Translations under genes and position numbers: made by a program
Source of the DNA: Torymus aiolomorphi
Lineage: Eukaryota > Arthropoda > Insecta > Hymenoptera > Torymidae
Direction of reading: 5' to 3'
DNA length: 64,000 nt
Assembly: GCA_036365515.1 (NCBI GenBank)
Contig: CM070877.1
Location: 4,969,001 to 5,033,000, forward strand
Part shown: one piece after another, positions 36,876 through 50,559 of the stretch
Layout of the letters: each line of letters starts with the position of its first letter
Numbering within the stretch: position 1 is the stretch's first letter
Notes under the pieces: generated by a model
Database searches by the model: none
What the model was told of the DNA's origin: nothing
What the model saw: the letters and a program-made list of their open reading frames with translations, nothing else

Positions 36876-37706
36876 GTACCAAATTTCGAAATATGCAAAA
36901 ATTTTTTGATTTTGAGAAATTTTTTTTTCCTCTGTGTGTGTGTGTGTGTGTGTGTGTGCGTGCGTGCGTGTGTGTGTGCAGTGTACAGAAGATATCTCGA
37001 GAACGCATCGATCGATTTCGACGAGACAAAGCGTATTCTCTTCGATTTTGATGCGGCTTTCAAATTCACAATAGTTTTTTTAATGTTTACTGATTTTCTT
37101 TTGTTTTATGATCAAAAAATGATTTTGAAATTTCAATTTTTCTCATTTTTTTATGCGACAGGGCAAATTTTGTTCAATTTTTTAAAATGCATTTGAAAGG
37201 GCATTAAATTACCTACACTTTCTTTTTTTTAAGGATTTGAATACCTATCGTCCTTCATTTGTTATTAAGGTAAATGTGTCATTTTCGTCTCTAATTTTTA
37301 TCTCAGAAACTATTCCATATTTTTACACGAACTTTTTACCAGTTATTAAGCATAAAAAGTACTTCTCCCTGTAAATATTTCAAGAGGTTATATCGATAGG
37401 TTAACGAGAAAAACATTATTGAAGAAAGAAATTGCGTTTTCGTTATCGCACGATAACTGGAGCAAAAATCAATAAATCTTTATGAAATTTCGCAGGGTGG
37501 TAACTCCTTTAAACTTCTGAAGCACTTTCGTTGGTCAAGTAAAGCTGTTCATAAGATTCAAAGATATTTGAGGTTCATTTTGCTATTTTTTTTTAAATAC
37601 ATATTGTTTACAATTAATTGTACTTTTTAACGCAAATAATTTCTGTAATAGCACAAAAAATTAAGTTTGAGGAAGCTAAGTGCCAATGAATTGGCAGCTG
37701 TTTTTT
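36876..37706 (+). repeat. Dispersed repeat A, long copy 2
   Basis: Aligns with 16116-17107 by the ordered blocks GATTTTGAGAAATTTTTTTT, a TG run, GATATCTCGAGAACGCAT, GACGAGACAAAG, AAATTACCTACACTTT, TTATTAAGGTAAATGTG and the end block AAGTGCCAATGAATTGGCAG. The frame readable here is not conserved in copy 1. Non-coding dispersed repeat of unknown class. Confidence 0.65.
36932..36979. repeat. (TG)n microsatellite in repeat A
   Basis: TG run with CG interruptions. The matching position of copy 1 also has a short TG run (about 16159-16177), so the microsatellite is ancestral to the family. Confidence 0.85.
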
Positions 37707-38538
37707 ATTTGCTCTTGCTATTTGACCCTCAGCTGTAAAATACATTCATTCAGAGTATAAGTTCCAAAATAACCCACCTTAATATTGGTTTTGTTTTGAT
37801 ATTTGAAATAGCGGAGTTTGGTTTACGGAAAAATAACTATAACAAGTTTATTTTTCTGCTTAAAGTTTCGGCGAACAATGCCTCGGAAAGATCGGTATTT
37901 TCATCTCCAAATAAATTCATCACCGAGAGATACATTCACAACAATAACACGCTCCAATGTTATATTTTGAATGTATTTTACGAATAAACAAGTAGAATTA
38001 CTGGTAAGTTACAGTTTTGTACATACTTTTAATAGTCCTTTATAATTAGGCCCATATTTGATTATTTATCTATGAAACGTTTCCATCAAAATACTTGGAC
38101 AAGCATCATAACCATTTCTGACATAGTAAATTTCAAATTTGACACGAAACTAAAAACCGCAACTCATTAATTCCGTCACATGCAATAATTAGGGAGGGGA
38201 ATGGGATTAGACGCCACACCGAGATATAACACCGATCCTTGTTTATCTCTCAATACTTTTCCTTGTCTCTCTTCCTCTCGCCGATAAAAAAAATCGAACT
38301 TTTCGGCGTGCCGCAAGGAATGAGATGATGAAACATCCGTCTTCGATTACGAATCGTTTTAGCGCGCGGCTCTCAAGAGGAACATTTTGTTTAACGTTGG
38401 CAGCAATGCGCGATGGTCTGTGTGCTTCTTAATTGCTATATCGCAGAATAAAGAGGGTAATTGATTACGAATTCGTCGTGAATTGTGTAAAGAGCGGGCG
38501 TTAGTTGTTGGTATCAATAATAATGTGTTCTGCTTACA
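37707..38538. other. Intergenic DNA, no gene recognised
   Basis: AT-rich with no supported exon. Confidence 0.45.
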
Positions 38539-39488
38539 TACACTGACAGAAAAACGCGGGGAAAAATTCCTATGTTGCTCTTGGAACTTGACCACAACTG
38601 CTCAAAACCCAAATATTTACTATTTTTAATATGAAAAAGTCCAATGTCAAAAGTAAAAATTCCTATGTTAACATGGTAAAAATTTACACGCGGCTACTGG
38701 GGCTTGCTATTCGTGCATTTTTCCTAGTCAACATGGTAAAAATTGTGAGAGTTTTAGAGTAAGAATTCACACGATCTATCGTAAACAGTCGGCGAGTGCA
38801 CGAAAAATCGACCCCTCCAATGTCAGCATAGGAAAAATTCAGACTGATACATGTCAACAAACTCAATCCACCTTGGCAATGTCGAAACAAAACAGAAGCG
38901 CTATGCTAAATGCAACAACTGAATGTGCGTTCTAATCCAATATACTTTTTAAGTATTTTTTTATTTTTTATTTTTGTGTGAATAGAACATTTTTAATAAT
39001 AAATTATATTAAAAGAGTATAAAATTATTCGAGTTAAAATACAATTTGTTGTAAAATTAACACGTATAACTTATGGTTGTGGATATACAAGTTCCAAATT
39101 TAAATAACACATATGTCCTTATAGGTGAGTGGTTAGCGCGTCCGACTGCCGTGTCAAGGGTCCAAGGTTCGATTCCCGATGTCATCAAAATTTTTTAATT
39201 TATTTATTTAATTTTATTTAATCATGTTTAATACAAAAATAATTTCTAAAATATTTCAAAATAAAAATAATGCGATTACCACTCCCTCCCAAATTCTATA
39301 ATAAAGGTAAAATAATTTTTTCGCTCTTTGAATCGCAGTTACAAAATTCCCATGTTAGACTTGAAATTTTTCCTATGTTGTATGGCAATTTCTGCTAAAA
39401 TCCGACCTTATGGTCGAGTTGCCAGAGAAAAATAGGAATTTTTACTTTTAAACATAGGAATTTTTATGAGAGTTTTTCTGTCAGTGTA
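38539..39488. mobile_element. 950-bp TIR element carrying a tRNA-like core
   Basis: TACACTGACAGAAAAAC at 38539 is the perfect inverted repeat of GTTTTTCTGTCAGTGTA ending at 39488. The outer TA dinucleotides may be a TA duplication. Subterminal words are also opposed: AAAAATTCCTATGTT on the left and AACATAGGAATTTTTA on the right. The centre holds a tRNA-like segment (39117-39187) preceded by TACAAGTTCCAAA, as in 20800-21622. There is no transposase, so any movement would need a transposase encoded elsewhere. Confidence 0.7.
39117..39187 (+). other. tRNA-like sequence within TIR element
   Basis: GTGAGTGGTTAGCGCGTCCG (D-arm/box A-like) and AAGGTTCGATTCCCG (box B-like) are correctly spaced, and TCCGACTGCCGTG occupies the anticodon-arm position. 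The T-stem and acceptor ends do not pair well, so a working tRNA is unlikely. It could still provide an internal Pol III promoter. Confidence 0.55.
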
Positions 39489-39730
39489 TTTAAGGATATT
39501 TTCGGGACTTTTTCAATCACAAATTTTTTTTGTGATTACAAAAAAAGTATAAAGCTATATTGTATGAGGTGAGTTCTGTTCTTCATTCTACCATTTTTGG
39601 ACATTTTGAAATGCGATTGGAATAATGAAAAATAAAAGAGTATTTCATTACAAAGAATAACAATATTCTAGTATTGCGTACATCAAATAATCGATCACCT
39701 CCAAAAAACTTCAAAGTCCCTTTCAACCCT
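39489..39730. other. Spacer between two inverted-repeat elements
   Basis: Short AT-rich spacer. AAATTTTTTTTGTGATTACAAAAAAAG is a small local symmetry. Confidence 0.4.
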
Positions 39731-40266
39731 GGCGGAAGAAAAAACTGTAAATCCAAGTACATTTCTATACAATTCTGAACATTTCTGAATATTTCTGTTC
39801 ATTTCTGTACATTATTGTTACTTGTGAGACTTTTGTACAGAAATGTACGGGAATACGCAGAAATGTACAGAAATGTACAGAAACATACATACATATGCAG
39901 AAATGTACAAATATGTACTAAAATATACGGAAATGTACAGTTCAATCGAACTGTATAAAAATTGTCTAATAATTAAAAAATCTATTTGTTATTTTTTTTA
40001 ATATATTTTAATTTAAAAAATAAATTTTTTAATTATTAGACAATTTTTATATAGTTCGATTGAACTGTACATTTCCGTATATTTTAGAACATTTTTGTAC
40101 ATTTCTGCATATATATGTATATTTCTGTACATGTCTGTACATTTATGAATATAGCCGTACATTTCTGTACAAAAGCGTCATAAGTAACAATAATGTACAG
40201 AAATGAACAGAAATGTTCAGGATTGTACAGAAATGTGCTTATGGATTTACAGTTTTTTCTTCTGCC
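39731..40266. mobile_element. 536-bp palindrome built from a 12-bp ACAGAAATGTAC motif
   Basis: The ends GGCGGAAGAAAAAACTGTAA and TTTACAGTTTTTTCTTCTGCC are complementary. Each arm is an array of degenerate 10-14-bp units of ACAGAAATGTAC or its complement. The inner arms TACGGAAATGTACAGTTCAA and TTGAACTGTACATTTCCGTA are near perfect, continuing as AGACAATTTTTATA around an AT-only loop near 39970-40030. No protein is encoded. A transcript through it would form a long hairpin. Confidence 0.8.
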
Positions 40267-41051
40267 AAAGAATCCATCCAATTACTGTAAGAATTGAGAG
40301 TCCCATATTTGTATCATATACGCTTGTTTACCCCTACTTACCTTTTTTTTCCTTCACAAAAAAAAAAAACAATCTACACAAATCATATCAAAGACCCGAT
40401 CGGGCCTCCGACGCCAGATTCTCTTTTTCTCTGATACCTTTTTTTTTCTTTCCGCACCTTTTTCCAACAACCTAGAATACATTACATACACCGTCCATTC
40501 AGCGACCGCGCGACCGTTTTTTATCGTCGATAATAAGCCGTTTTCCTTGACTTTCCCGTCCAGTCGCCTGCGCACTGGAGGGTACAAAAAAAGATTGCGC
40601 AAAAATGCGGGTGTATATAAACCACACACACGCGCGCGCGCGCGTGTGTGTGTGTGTATGTGTGTGTGTGTGTGAGAGAAGTAAAAATTACAAGGTTTCC
40701 ATTATAGCTTATATAGATAGCGATCCCAATGCTCACGAGCCAAATTGCCCCCGCGAAGCGCGCGCGCACGCGTGTGTGTGTGTGTGTGTACTTTTTGACC
40801 GAAGCGTATACTACACGTGCACTTGCACATCCGTCTCTGCGTTTGGACTATTTTACAATGGGACCGACTTTTGTTTTCTCCTGTGGAAGTAATTGTTGGT
40901 GTAATTGAGCCTTTGACGGACGGATCTTTTTTTTTGTTAGTGTAAGATGCAGGAACTGTTCCTGTAAAAGCTGACTTTTATTCAGAAGTTTAATATACGT
41001 ACAGTTTGATACACGCTGTGTGATTCGTTTTGATTTTATTATACTATTACG
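40267..41051. other. Intergenic DNA with CG/TG microsatellites
   Basis: A CA/CG/TG run lies at 40623-40675 and another TG run at 40771-40790. CpG content is raised between them but no exon was recognised. Confidence 0.5.
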
Positions 41052-41716
41052 GGTATCAAAAAAGCAAACGTTCAATTTGAATTTGCAGTAAAGTATCTAA
41101 TTTTGCGAGCTCGAACTCTGATATTTCCATGTGACTTTTTCAACTCAGACGCGTGGTTAGAATGTTCAAATCATCGAATGCTAAGAAAGCATAAATGGAT
41201 GCGATCCAAATAGTTACATTCGAATCTTCATTGTTTAGATGGTAAAAAGAACGAATGTTACTTCCGACGACGTTTAAATAATCGAAAGTGCAATTTATCC
41301 ATTCAAAAGATGTAGAATGTTTAGAATATCGAAAATTAAAAATTTGTATTTTTTTAATTGACAGTGCTCATTACTCAGTCGGTAGTAATGAATTTAACGA
41401 TATTACTAGCTGATAATTATTTTAATTATGTTAAAAAATATAAATTTTTTATTTTTTATTTTAGAACATTCTACATCTTTTGGATGGATGGTCCGCACTT
41501 TCGATTATTTGAACGTCGTTTTAAGGAACATTCGTTTTTTTTACCATCCAATAAACGATGTAGATTCCATATTTATTCTTTCTTAGCATTCGACGATTCA
41601 GATATTCTAAGTACACGTCTGAGTTGAGAAAGTCGCATAGAAATATCGGAGTTCGGGCACGCAAAATTAGATACTTTGCTGCAAATTCAAAGTCAACCTT
41701 CGCTTTTTTGGATACC
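41052..41716. mobile_element. 665-bp foldback element with about 290-bp arms
   Basis: The left end GGTATCAAAAAAGCAAACG pairs with the right end CGCTTTTTTGGATACC. Pairing continues through TTTGAATTTGCAGTAAAGTA, CTAATTTTGCGAGCTCGAAC, CAGACGCGTG, GCTAAGAAAG, ATGGTAAAAAGAACGAATGT, CGTTTAAATAATCGAAAGTG and AAAAGATGTAGAATGTT. The AT-rich centre is about 41340-41460. The 89-residue frame at 41358-41627 is only the right arm. Confidence 0.8.
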
Positions 41717-43171
41717 AACTCTCTATTACGTTATTTCATTCATTTGATAAAGTTTACGTACAGAAAATTTGACGTACGCAAGAAAATGAGTCCCATTTTC
41801 TAATATGCATAGTATAATAATTACATTTTTTAATACCGCCTCTCGATAAGTTCCTTACGACATTTGAAAAAGTGTAGCTTGGGATATGACACAAATCGTT
41901 GCTATTTCAACTGTTACTGTTCGCCAGTAAATGAGATTCCTTCAATTACAAGCATCGTTTAGAATTAAACCTCGATCTCCTTTTCAAAATCGTAGTCCCG
42001 CGCATTGACTTCAAATTCACTTCAAACTCAATTCCACCAATACGAGCCTCCATCTGTAGACAACCCGACAAAAAAGAAAAAGAAATCCAGCAACCAATCG
42101 AGGAAATTTAACCCCCGATTACACAACGACCTCCTCCCCCTTAATTTTCTTTTTACTTCGTGTATGTGCATAGTACATTACAACGACGCTCATCGCTCGT
42201 CATCGTCATCTGTCTCAACGATATCGACCTTCGGCCACATGCATCGCGCTGTCTTACCGATCATTGGGCGCGCGCGGGCGCCAGCTGACGCGATCGCGCT
42301 CAACTACTGGAAAGTTTTTCACGACCGGCCGTCGCAGAGAGAGAGAGAAGAAATTTCTCCTTCCGACACGGCCAAGCGCTTGATCAAATTGTTTTGCTCG
42401 TTCAGTAAATAAAGGGCAATTTGCCACAGAGGACTTTTCCTACACTATATACATTTGTGTCTGAACATATGTACACTTCGAAGTTCTCGAAAATCATTTT
42501 GCGCGGCAGTGATTTTCCGTCTGTTGAGATCGAGCCGGTTCGGTAGAGTTTCTCTATTGGATCGATATGTAATGGGGAAATTAGACGAGAAGGACTCCTG
42601 GATGAGATTAGATGACCATTTTCCTCCCGTGAGTGAACAAATGTTTTTTTTTTCGGTGGACGAGAGCAAAAAGAAAGATAAATTCTTTTTTGATTTTTTA
42701 TTATTTTTAGTAGCTTGCGTCAACTCGATTTAAAAAATTTTATTCTTATAACTATTTGGCAAAGCGAAACAATTCCCCCCTTTCAATTGTTTTTCTTAAT
42801 TTGTACTGTCGTGTCGTAAACATGATCATACATTTTAAATAAGATGACTTACAATTGTATATTCATAGAAGGGTGGCTCATCTCCGGGTGAAGTATTTCG
42901 AGAAAACTTTTGGACGGTCATTCGCTGATTTAGAAAAACTTTGTGATACTTACCTATATTACTTTACGAAAGTGTTTAAAAAAACTAAGGATATCAAAGA
43001 AATATAGCGCGCGACTGAAAAGGCCGATTCCAAAATAGGATCAAATAAAACAGATTTCTCGATGATTTTATATTGATAATAATAATTAAAACTTAAAACT
43101 AAAGAAAGATAAGAAAATATTGACTCTCATATAGAAAATGAGTTTTGCTTCAGCTTCTACCATAATTAAAA
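41717..43171. other. Intergenic DNA with CpG-rich patch at about 42170-42400
   Basis: The patch contains GGGCGCGCGCGGGCGCC and a GAGA run near 42338, promoter-like in composition. The 135-residue frame through it has no domain feature. No exon was recognised. Confidence 0.35.
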
Positions 43172-43280
43172 ATTACTTTTTCATGCTCCGTGCGATAAGT
43201 GCGATTGTTTCGTACGCTTGCTAAACACAAGCGTACGCATAAGTGGTAAGTGCTTCACGCACGGAGTATCAAAAAATAAT
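43172..43280. repeat. Palindrome
   Basis: ATTACTTTTTCATGCTCCGTGCG at the left pairs imperfectly with CGCACGGAGTATCAAAAAATAAT at the right, and the centre has CGTACGCTTG-CAAGCGTACG. It is a short foldback element. Confidence 0.6.
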
Positions 43281-46202
43281 GCTTGATACACATGATAAAT
43301 ATCATTCTCACACTCTAGTAAGAATCATTTTGTATCTCACTTATAGTATCGAAATGTACTATATCTTCTCTAAAGTGCTGTTAGTTCAAAGTGGAGCAAC
43401 GGAAACGCCCAGACACATCACAAATCACACATACGTCAATTTATTATTGACGCTCGATCCAGCATCGACAGTAAAATCTTAACGCAGTTTTTACAAATCA
43501 AAGTACATTAGTCTCGATCGTATCAATTTCAGCCACGACTTACTTTCTTCATAGGATCGAAGTGATCGACAAAGTTAGTATAAGCGATAATGAAAACGCA
43601 CTGTATTTCCTGCCGGCGATTGAAATTTATGGTGAGATCGTTATTGTGCGGCCGCGAAAATTCCGGTTGTAGGTTCACCGACACGCACGACTTGATAAAT
43701 GAAAAAACACTTTAGTAGGCAATCACGGAGGTTCATTCATGGAAATAATTTATGCCGCAAATCTATTTTTTAAACATTTCTTTATTTTTTCTTAATCTTT
43801 TTTACAACAGAAAAAGAAGGTAAAGAATTCATTAAATAGAAGTTTGCGTCGTACTTTTTTTTAAACTGTCTCGACAACAACTTTGACATTCTCTACAAAA
43901 ATTTATTTCAAGGCAGTTGTAGAGTCATACTTTTTTTAACTGAGTTACGATAACTCTTGATAGATAAAGTATTACATTTGTTTATCTGCAAGTCTTTGTA
44001 TAAACGTTGTAAATACTTTCTACTACTCCATTTCATAAATGCTGTTTAAATACCCTTTATGTAATTAGTGTGTGCTGTAAATAATTTACTCTGGAACAAT
44101 TTATTTTTATACGTGCATCTGTATAAGTACTTTCCCGAAGAAACTTTCTAATATTTCAAATATTTTTGTTATTATTCGTTGTTTAAAAAATTGTGGCAGT
44201 AGTCGTGATGTTTTTCATTGCATTACAGAATCTAATACTCAATTACTACAAGTCGTTAAAAAGAATCTGTGAACGAAATGTAGTAATTAATTTTTTCGTT
44301 TTCTCTAGGCACTTAAAATCACTTATACAAAATTGTTTTATGTAAATCTCAAGGCGCATCGGTTTCCCTATCAGTAAATATAATACTATGAATTCATGAT
44401 TGAATAAAAGCTACATTGATTCCTCAAAGGAAACAGATCATCTCTTTGTAAAATATCTCAATACCAAATTTACATCTGTCGTCGGCTGTCCGAATCCTCA
44501 AATATAATAAATTGAATACGAACATAAATTCATTTTTAAATAACAAATATTTATCATTTAATACTATTAACCATCGAATGGTAAAAAAAATATTTAGTTA
44601 ATAATTAAATATTTGTCAGGTCATGATAAAATATTCTAATTCAAAGCTTTAGCAGGCTAAATTTTGGAAATGTTGTAGCTAGACCTAAAAGCGTCACTCG
44701 TATTTTTTGCATATCATGGATAGTTAGTTATTCGTGGTCATTTGACTATACTAAAAATATGTATACGAGAAATTGTCAACCAGATGGCTATATTGAGAAT
44801 GGCATTTTGCTAAGTACGATAAAAAAAACTTCATCCAGAAAAAAATAATTGTATACATTTTTAATTCTTCATCCCATAGTTTCTTCGTTTATTTACAGGA
44901 AGTCACGTTGTACTTTCGTATAGTCAAAATCGAATAGCACAAAAAACGTAAAAAAAGATCAATAATCTAACGTGAAAACTTATTCGATTATAACGCCTTT
45001 TTCATGCGACTAAGTGATGCGACTTGCATTGTCAGGAATACAATAGATCTCGGTGATTCTTTGCGTATAAAAAATAATATTGCTAAGATCCTAAAACGCG
45101 AACGACCGTGGCAAGACCTTAAGCGCCGCACATCATAAAGATTTCCTTATAATCCTTTACGATTATTCAACAAACCATTTACATAAAATGCTTTATAAAG
45201 TCTACATCAGTTAATTTCTTCAACAGTGCGAGTGTGTGTACGCGTATATATGAAAAAAATCATATCTGTTACAATATCTCTATCTCCTTTTTTTAAGTTC
45301 GCCAATAAAAAATATCACATATCTAGTTTTTTTTTTTTTTAATGGAATGTAAAAGCTAAAAGTCTTCGATCAATCGTTTGTTTTGTATACTTTCTGGCTG
45401 TATCAGCGATATGAGAAAAAATCAATTTAGTTATTCCAATGATTAAATATTTAAGCGTGGGTTCAACTTGATTCCAGTGTGTTAAGTATGTATATATCTA
45501 TGAGAGCTGCCTGATGCAAAAAATGACTATAAATGAAAATAAAACAAAATATACGGGTGCAATGGATATGAGAGAGAGATTTATAAAATTGCCTTTGGTG
45601 AATGATGAATCTCAAGTATTATACACGAGAGTCAAAAGGGCATCAAAGTCTGTAGAAACATTTTGATTCTGTTCGATATAGCAATCTACCATTAAATTGT
45701 TTGAAAAAAAGTATTGATTCGAAATACATACAATAGTAGATTACCCTATCATCCAGAGAAACTCGAACTTTCCAGCTCGACTTGAAACACCTTCGACGCA
45801 AACAATTAGATTAATGTATAAAAATAAAAAAAAAAGCAAAATGCGTGATGGGGGAAGAACTACTCAGTATTTGTGTGTGTGTGCGCGCGCGCGCGTGTAT
45901 CCGAACATTATTTCGACATATAATATATATATATACACCTCATCAAGGAATTCTACTCCGTCACAAGGCACTTGGAATATAGATCTTATTTTACCTTTTT
46001 CAACAGTATAGCTATATGATTAAATCCTAGCGAGACTCTTTCTCTCACGATGCACGTTTTTTTCGCAAATAATACTAGGTGCACGTGCACGTGCGCGTAA
46101 TCGCACGCGCTTCGCTGTAAGTGTCAAGCCGAATATGCATCCTATACTCTACGGAAGCATAGTTCCGCATTTACTTCCGCGATCAATTCCAATACTGCAC
46201 TG
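43281..46202. other. Intergenic DNA downstream of the PAK4-type kinase gene
   Basis: AT-rich with scattered small frames and a GT/GC run near 45875-45897. CpG-richer sequence near 46080-46130 precedes the kinase 3' end. No gene was recognised. Confidence 0.45.
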
Positions 46203-46208
46203 TTTATT
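46203..46208 (-). terminator. Candidate poly(A) signal of the PAK4-type kinase gene
   Basis: TTTATT on the plus strand reads AATAAA on the minus strand, about 64 bases after the stop codon. It is the nearest canonical signal. Alternative downstream signals are possible. Confidence 0.45.
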
Positions 46209-46271
46209 CGCTCTCTTCGTCGCTCGCTTTCATGAAACGCCCACGAGTCCATTCGTGGCTTTTAACAATTT

Positions 46272-46433
46272 TTAACAATTTGTGTGTCGGGAGCTTCGCA
46301 TCAGCGGGATTAGTATGTTGGGACTCTGGGCCTGCATAAGGAACGGATCCTCCAGAAGCTGGGCTGCCGTCGCTCGATGAGCTGGGTCTCGTACCAGCAT
46401 TTTCTCAAGGAACTTCTGCAGTCTCGGGCTCAC
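46272..46433 (-). CDS. mbt: PAK4-type kinase (mbt orthologue), coding exon 4 (C-terminus)
   Basis: Follows an acceptor reading ATTATCGTAG on the minus strand, phase 0. It encodes residues 629-681: VSPRLQKFLEKMLVRDPAHR, the rest of the kinase C-lobe (ATAAQLLEDPFL) and a short tail ending MRSSRHTNC before TAA (46272-46274). The RDPAHRATA block is the conserved subdomain XI arginine region of the STE20/PAK kinases. Confidence 0.93.
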   Translation of the reverse strand: MSPRLQKFLEKMLVRDPAHRATAAQLLEDPFLMQAQSPNILIPLMRSSRHTNC

Positions 46434-46479
46434 CTACGATAATCACACGTTATTTTCTGTTCATTTCTAATAGTTTTCA

Positions 46480-48375
<1,896 letters not shown>

Positions 48376-49572
48376 CACCATTTGTAATGCAGCTCTAAAC
48401 TGCTCATGAGTCAACCTCTGTTCAGCATTTTGTTTTCCAGAGTTGTTCGCTGCTGCTGCAGCACCGGATGCAGCCACAGCCAGATTACCAGATGACATGG
48501 CACTTTTCATATTCTGGTTGGAATCCCCGGCTGAGCTGACTCCTGGCATAGATGACAAGCCACCTGCCTTTGACAGATTGTGCATAGACTGCGAGCTCTC
48601 GATGGGCTTCTGGAAGTGTGTATGGAAGTTGGGATTTTCCATTGGTGGGTAGTTCTGGGCGTGTTTCGTAACATTATGTGAGCTGAGCTGACTCAAAGGA
48701 CGTTGGGAGGCTATTGAACCAACTGGCGATACTTTAGCTTGCTGGTTATGCAGCATCATGTTTTGCTGTTGCTGTGCCATTGCCCTCACAGGATCCATCT
48801 TGGGTTGCATATTGCCATTGTACTGAGCAGTCGTCGAAGGCATTGGTATTGAAGGGTTCATTCTTTGGAAATCATAGTCTTGTACCTGAGGGATATTAGT
48901 GTTAGAAGTTGGACTCTGCATGCTTGGAATTGGACTTAGGTTCTGGAAGTTTATTGACAGATTCTGTGCATTTGTATTCATGTTTGGCAAGTTTGGCGAG
49001 GACTGCATGTTGGGGTTCAGGTTTTGCAGATTCGGTATCATACTGTGACCTGAGTTTGGCATTGGCCCAACACTTGACGAGTTTTGCCTGATTTTGTCCG
49101 CATAGCCATGAGGCTTGTTGTAGTTGGAGTACATTTGCGTTGGTGTTGGATTTGTTACCATTTCTTGACCTTCTGGAACGGATGGAGGCAAATTTGTGTT
49201 ATTCCTGTAATCCCTCCTTAGTCTTGGAGGACTGGAAGATCTCAAAGAATTGGACCTTGCAACACTACTCATTTTTGGCAAATTGTTTTCCATGGGTTTT
49301 TCGCCCACAATTGATTTATTCATTTTTGCATCATTGTGACCACGCACTATGGTTTTTAAATCCAAAATTTCTGTGGGTGTGATTTCACTTGGGTCAACTA
49401 ATGGCAAAGGCCTGTTGGTAGACTTTAGAATCTGGTTGTTCCCAACAATGGAGGCCCATTGTAATGGTAAACCAACAAACTTTCCTTCTCGCTTGTCAAA
49501 GCCAGTATGCACCCTGTGCTCAAAATTTGTTGGAGTTGAGATTTGAGGTTTTTTCTTCTTTTTGGCAAACAT
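48376..49572 (-). CDS. mbt: PAK4-type p21-activated kinase (mbt orthologue), coding exon 1: CRIB and linker
   Basis: Group II PAKs (PAK4/5/6; Drosophila mushroom bodies tiny) are Cdc42 effectors acting at adherens junctions and the cytoskeleton. The ATG at 49570-49572 gives MFAKKKKKPQISTPTNFEHR, with the CRIB/PBD at residues about 9-45 (ISTPTNFEHRVHTGFD then FVGLPLQWASIV). The exon's 399 residues continue as a polar Asn/Pro/Ser/Gln-rich linker (about 90-370) with a QQQQN run and an Ala run (AVAASGAAAAANN), ending RLTHEQFRAALQMV at the donor GTACGT, just before the kinase domain. The four exons (1197+533+154+162 nt) make an unbroken 681-codon protein, slightly longer than Drosophila Mbt because of the linker. 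The start is supported by family conservation of MF-KKKKKP. The gene is complete. Neighbouring genes give no functional clue. Confidence 0.95.
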
Positions 49573-49616
49573 GGTAAAGGCTTTTTGTAACTTGTAGTCA
49601 AAGTTTCAAAAGAGAT
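49573..49616 (-). other. 5' UTR part of kinase exon 1 with upstream splice acceptor
   Basis: Reading the minus strand, CCTTTTTTTTAG at about 49617-49628 is a good acceptor. It leaves about 44 nt of 5' UTR before ATG and implies at least one upstream non-coding exon. Confidence 0.6.
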
Positions 49617-49628
49617 CTAAAAAAAAGG

Positions 49629-50559
49629 TAAGATAATGTTAATCTTTTATTCTATTGTCAATGTAATTTAGTAAGAGGAAAATTGTATATACTTATATTC
49701 AATACTTAAATAATAATTATTTTTTATAAATCAAATACCATATCACTAATTTTTTCAAGATTTAACACTTTCACTGCAGCATGAGCCACATATACGTCAT
49801 GAAGTATTGTCATTTCTCTTCATTTATGTACTTCTTGAAACAATAATCGCAATAACAAAATTCTTATGGTCAATTATATTTCTCAAAACCTTGAAAAAGG
49901 CAAACGCCATTAAAATTTTTACTTTTACTTTAAATTTTTATTTAATATTTAAAATATTATAGAGATCACTTTATGCATTAGCCGCAGGGAAAGTATTAAA
50001 TATGTTTGAATAATTAAATAAATCTATGCTATTGATTTGTACAAAAATAGAATAATGAAAAGTATAATAATAATAAAAATTAAATTAAGTTATATGAAGT
50101 AATGACTAGTCAAATGGAATCAAAGCATAAGTTACATAAAATAGATTAGAGTTGAATAAGTTGCAGGTATTACTGTAAGCAGATAACCAATGTATTATGC
50201 ATTATGCTAAATTCAATTAATATGTATTATATGATGATAGATAAGGATAACGCTTGAGTAGCAACAGATAATAAAAGGTATGGGTGTATTATCAACTATG
50301 CTCCAAAGCTCCACCTTCACACAAACTACAAACATCCACTTTTGACCAAACACTTAACAAACTAGTTTAATCCCTCCCAAAAATAGCTAAGCAAGAAAAT
50401 ACCACACGTCTCAAGCTCTTCTGCCTCCCATCTCAGCAATTTTCTGCATATTGCACATCCTGTCAACATGCACACTGGCTATCTACAAAACGAACACTCC
50501 AATCTCCACTGCTAGCAGTAAAATCAGAGTATAAGTACTCAAGTACTTTGAGGGGAAAG
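49629..50559 (-). other. Presumed 5' intron of the kinase gene
   Basis: AT-rich and free of recognisable exons. It separates the acceptor at 49617 from the CpG-rich region beyond 50.56 kb. Confidence 0.4.

Noticed and set aside
16056..37196. Similar short frames (RYLEN-type) in the two repeat A copies
   Set aside because: Similarity is explained by DNA-level repeat identity; the frame shifts between copies outside a short block, so a conserved protein is unlikely.
41358..41627. 89-residue plus-strand frame
   Set aside because: Lies wholly within the right arm and centre of the 41052-41716 palindrome.
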